In this document: positions 6,806 to 7,802 of the stretch, in pieces
How the letters are laid out: the number at the start of each line of letters is the position of its first letter
Position numbering within the stretch: position 1 is the first letter of the stretch
Source: Ktedonobacterales bacterium
GTDB lineage: Bacteria > Chloroflexota > Ktedonobacteria > Ktedonobacterales > JADMIN01
NCBI GenBank assembly: GCA_025928125.1
Contig: JAICKD010000123.1
Coordinates: 1-7,802 of the forward strand
Reading direction: 5' to 3'
Length of the DNA: 7,802 nucleotides
Made by a program: the position numbers and the translations under genes
Notes under the pieces: model-generated
Database searches by the model: none
What the model was told of the DNA's origin: nothing
What the model saw: the letters and a program-made list of their open reading frames with translations, nothing else

Positions 6806-7785
6806 TAGTTGTCGACGCTGGCCGAGATGGTCAGACCATCTCGCTCCCGCTCGCGCCGGAACCACTCAATGGTTCGCGCCAGGCCAGTCCGGGGATCGAC
6901 CTTTGGCTCCCAGTCGAGCATACGCTTCGCCTTCCCAATATCAGGACGCCGCCGCTCAGGATCATCCTTCCGCTTTTCCTCAAAGACTAGTTCCGATGTC
7001 GAATCGCACAGTTCTCTAATGAGTTGCGCCCACTCGAGGATAGTATGTTCGTCGGGATTGCCCAGGTTGAAGACCTCGGCAGTGGCGCCATCGGCAAACA
7101 TTACGCGCATTAGTCCGCTCACCAGGTCATCAACGTAGCAGATGCTGCGCGTCTGTTGTCCGGTTCCATGGATGACGATTGGCTCGTTCGAGAGCGCCCA
7201 CATGATGAAGTTGGGAATCATACGGCCGTCGTTGAGTTGATTGTGGGGTCCATAGGTGTTGAAAATGCGGGCGATACGCGCATCAACACCATGCTGACGA
7301 TGAAACTCCATTGTGATCGTCTCGCCCAGACGCTTGGCCTCGTCATAGCAGGCGCGCACACCGATAGGGTTGACATTACCCCAGTATTCCTCACGCTGTG
7401 GATGCTCGAGTGGATCGCCGTATGCCTCGGAGGTAGACGCCATCAGGAATCGCGCATTGTTGGCGCGCGCCAGATCGAGCATACGCCACGTGCCTTCAGT
7501 ATTGACGCGTATCGTCTCGAAGGGATAGGTCCAGTAGCCAACCGGGCTGGCAGGGCTGGCAAGATGAAATATCGCGTCAACCGGGGTGTCAATCGTGAGA
7601 TCCAGCGGCTGGGTTACGTCTCGCTCCAGAAAGTGAAACCCTGCATGACCCTTCAACGAGCCGATGTTGCGCTCGGACCCGGTCAGCAGGTTATCGATAC
7701 ACCAAACCTCGTGATCTTCCTGGAGCAGCCGAGCGCACAAATGAGATCCTATCAGACCCGCTCCTCCGGTAACGACGACCTTCAA
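6805..7785 (-). CDS. NAD-dependent epimerase/dehydratase, probable UDP-glucuronate decarboxylase
   Basis: 326-residue extended short-chain dehydrogenase/reductase. Its best match by motif is UDP-xylose synthase, which converts UDP-glucuronate to UDP-xylose and CO2 with a recycled NAD in the cytoplasm. The N-terminus shows the Rossmann loop TGGAGLIG (6-13) and Asp31 at the end of strand 2, as expected for NAD preference. HLASPASP (74-81), STSEAYGDP (117-125), HPQ-E-YWGNVNPIG-R (128-144) and CYDEAKR (146-152) are characteristic of this subfamily. They supply Thr118/Glu120, Tyr147 and Lys151 as catalytic candidates. GTGQQTRSICYVDDL (207-221) and DDPERRRPDIGKAK (274-287) complete the C-terminal substrate domain. 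The start is TTG, supported by GGGGAGG 6 nt upstream and by MKVVVTGG being the normal family N-terminus. The stop overlaps the ligase start by 1 nt. A related nucleotide-sugar epimerase or dehydratase is less likely, given the YWG-VNPIG-R block. Confidence 0.88.
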   Translation of the reverse strand: MKVVVTGGAGLIGSHLCARLLQEDHEVWCIDNLLTGSERNIGSLKGHAGFHFLERDVTQPLDLTIDTPVDAIFHLASPASPVGYWTYPFETIRVNTEGTWRMLDLARANNARFLMASTSEAYGDPLEHPQREEYWGNVNPIGVRACYDEAKRLGETITMEFHRQHGVDARIARIFNTYGPHNQLNDGRMIPNFIMWALSNEPIVIHGTGQQTRSICYVDDLVSGLMRVMFADGATAEVFNLGNPDEHTILEWAQLIRELCDSTSELVFEEKRKDDPERRRPDIGKAKRMLDWEPKVDPRTGLARTIEWFRRERERDGLTISASVDN

Positions 7786-7791
7786 CAGAAA

Positions 7792-7798
7792 CCTCCCC
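7792..7798 (-). promoter_or_regulatory. Strong ribosome binding site before a TTG start
   Basis: GGGGAGG on the minus strand, 6 nt before the TTG at 7785-7783. No ATG or GTG lies near it in this frame. The strength and spacing of this site decide the TTG as the start of the SDR enzyme. The window ends just beyond it, so any promoter or preceding gene is not visible. Confidence 0.75.
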
Positions 7799-7802
7799 AG
7801 GA

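Overview
The window is a compact, protein-coding bacterial segment with GC in the high 50s to about 60% by eye. It has no rRNA, tRNA, mobile element or CRISPR that I can see. One gene runs on the plus strand and enters from the left edge. Five genes run on the minus strand and converge on it. The phylum cannot be fixed from sequence alone. The moderate-to-high GC, the style of the two-FtsX-domain permease and the PHP/GT4/ligase set would fit Chloroflexota or a similar lineage, but this is a low-confidence guess.

Left region (2-2071, plus): the C-terminal 689 residues of a large ABC transporter permease with two FtsX-like domains. Its N-terminus, and probably its ATPase partner, lie to the left of the window. 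A strong intrinsic terminator (hairpin 2099-2128 plus a T-rich tail) follows it. The same hairpin sits just past the stop codon of the converging minus-strand operon, so the two units share a 60-nt junction.

Right region (7785 down to 2132, minus): a cell-surface polysaccharide operon. In order of transcription it holds a UDP-glucuronate decarboxylase-like SDR enzyme (TTG start with a very good ribosome binding site), an O-antigen ligase/polymerase family membrane protein (TAATG overlap with the previous gene), a gap of about 100 nt, two GT4 glycosyltransferases 6 nt apart, and a PHP-domain phosphoesterase coupled through an ATGA overlap. The operon probably begins beyond the right edge.

How they fit together (inference): the SDR enzyme would supply a UDP-pentose (UDP-xylose) donor. 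The two GT4 enzymes would add sugars at the cytoplasmic face of the membrane. The Wzy/WaaL-type protein would polymerise or ligate the glycan on the outer side. The PHP protein would be an accessory phosphoesterase of unknown substrate. No initiating glycosyltransferase, flippase or export ATPase is present, so the locus is incomplete here. Nothing points to a wholly new system. The points most worth a second look are the PHP protein, whose first metal-binding His is replaced by Gln and which is translationally coupled to a glycosyltransferase, and the start-site and transcription questions in the 5242-5341 gap.
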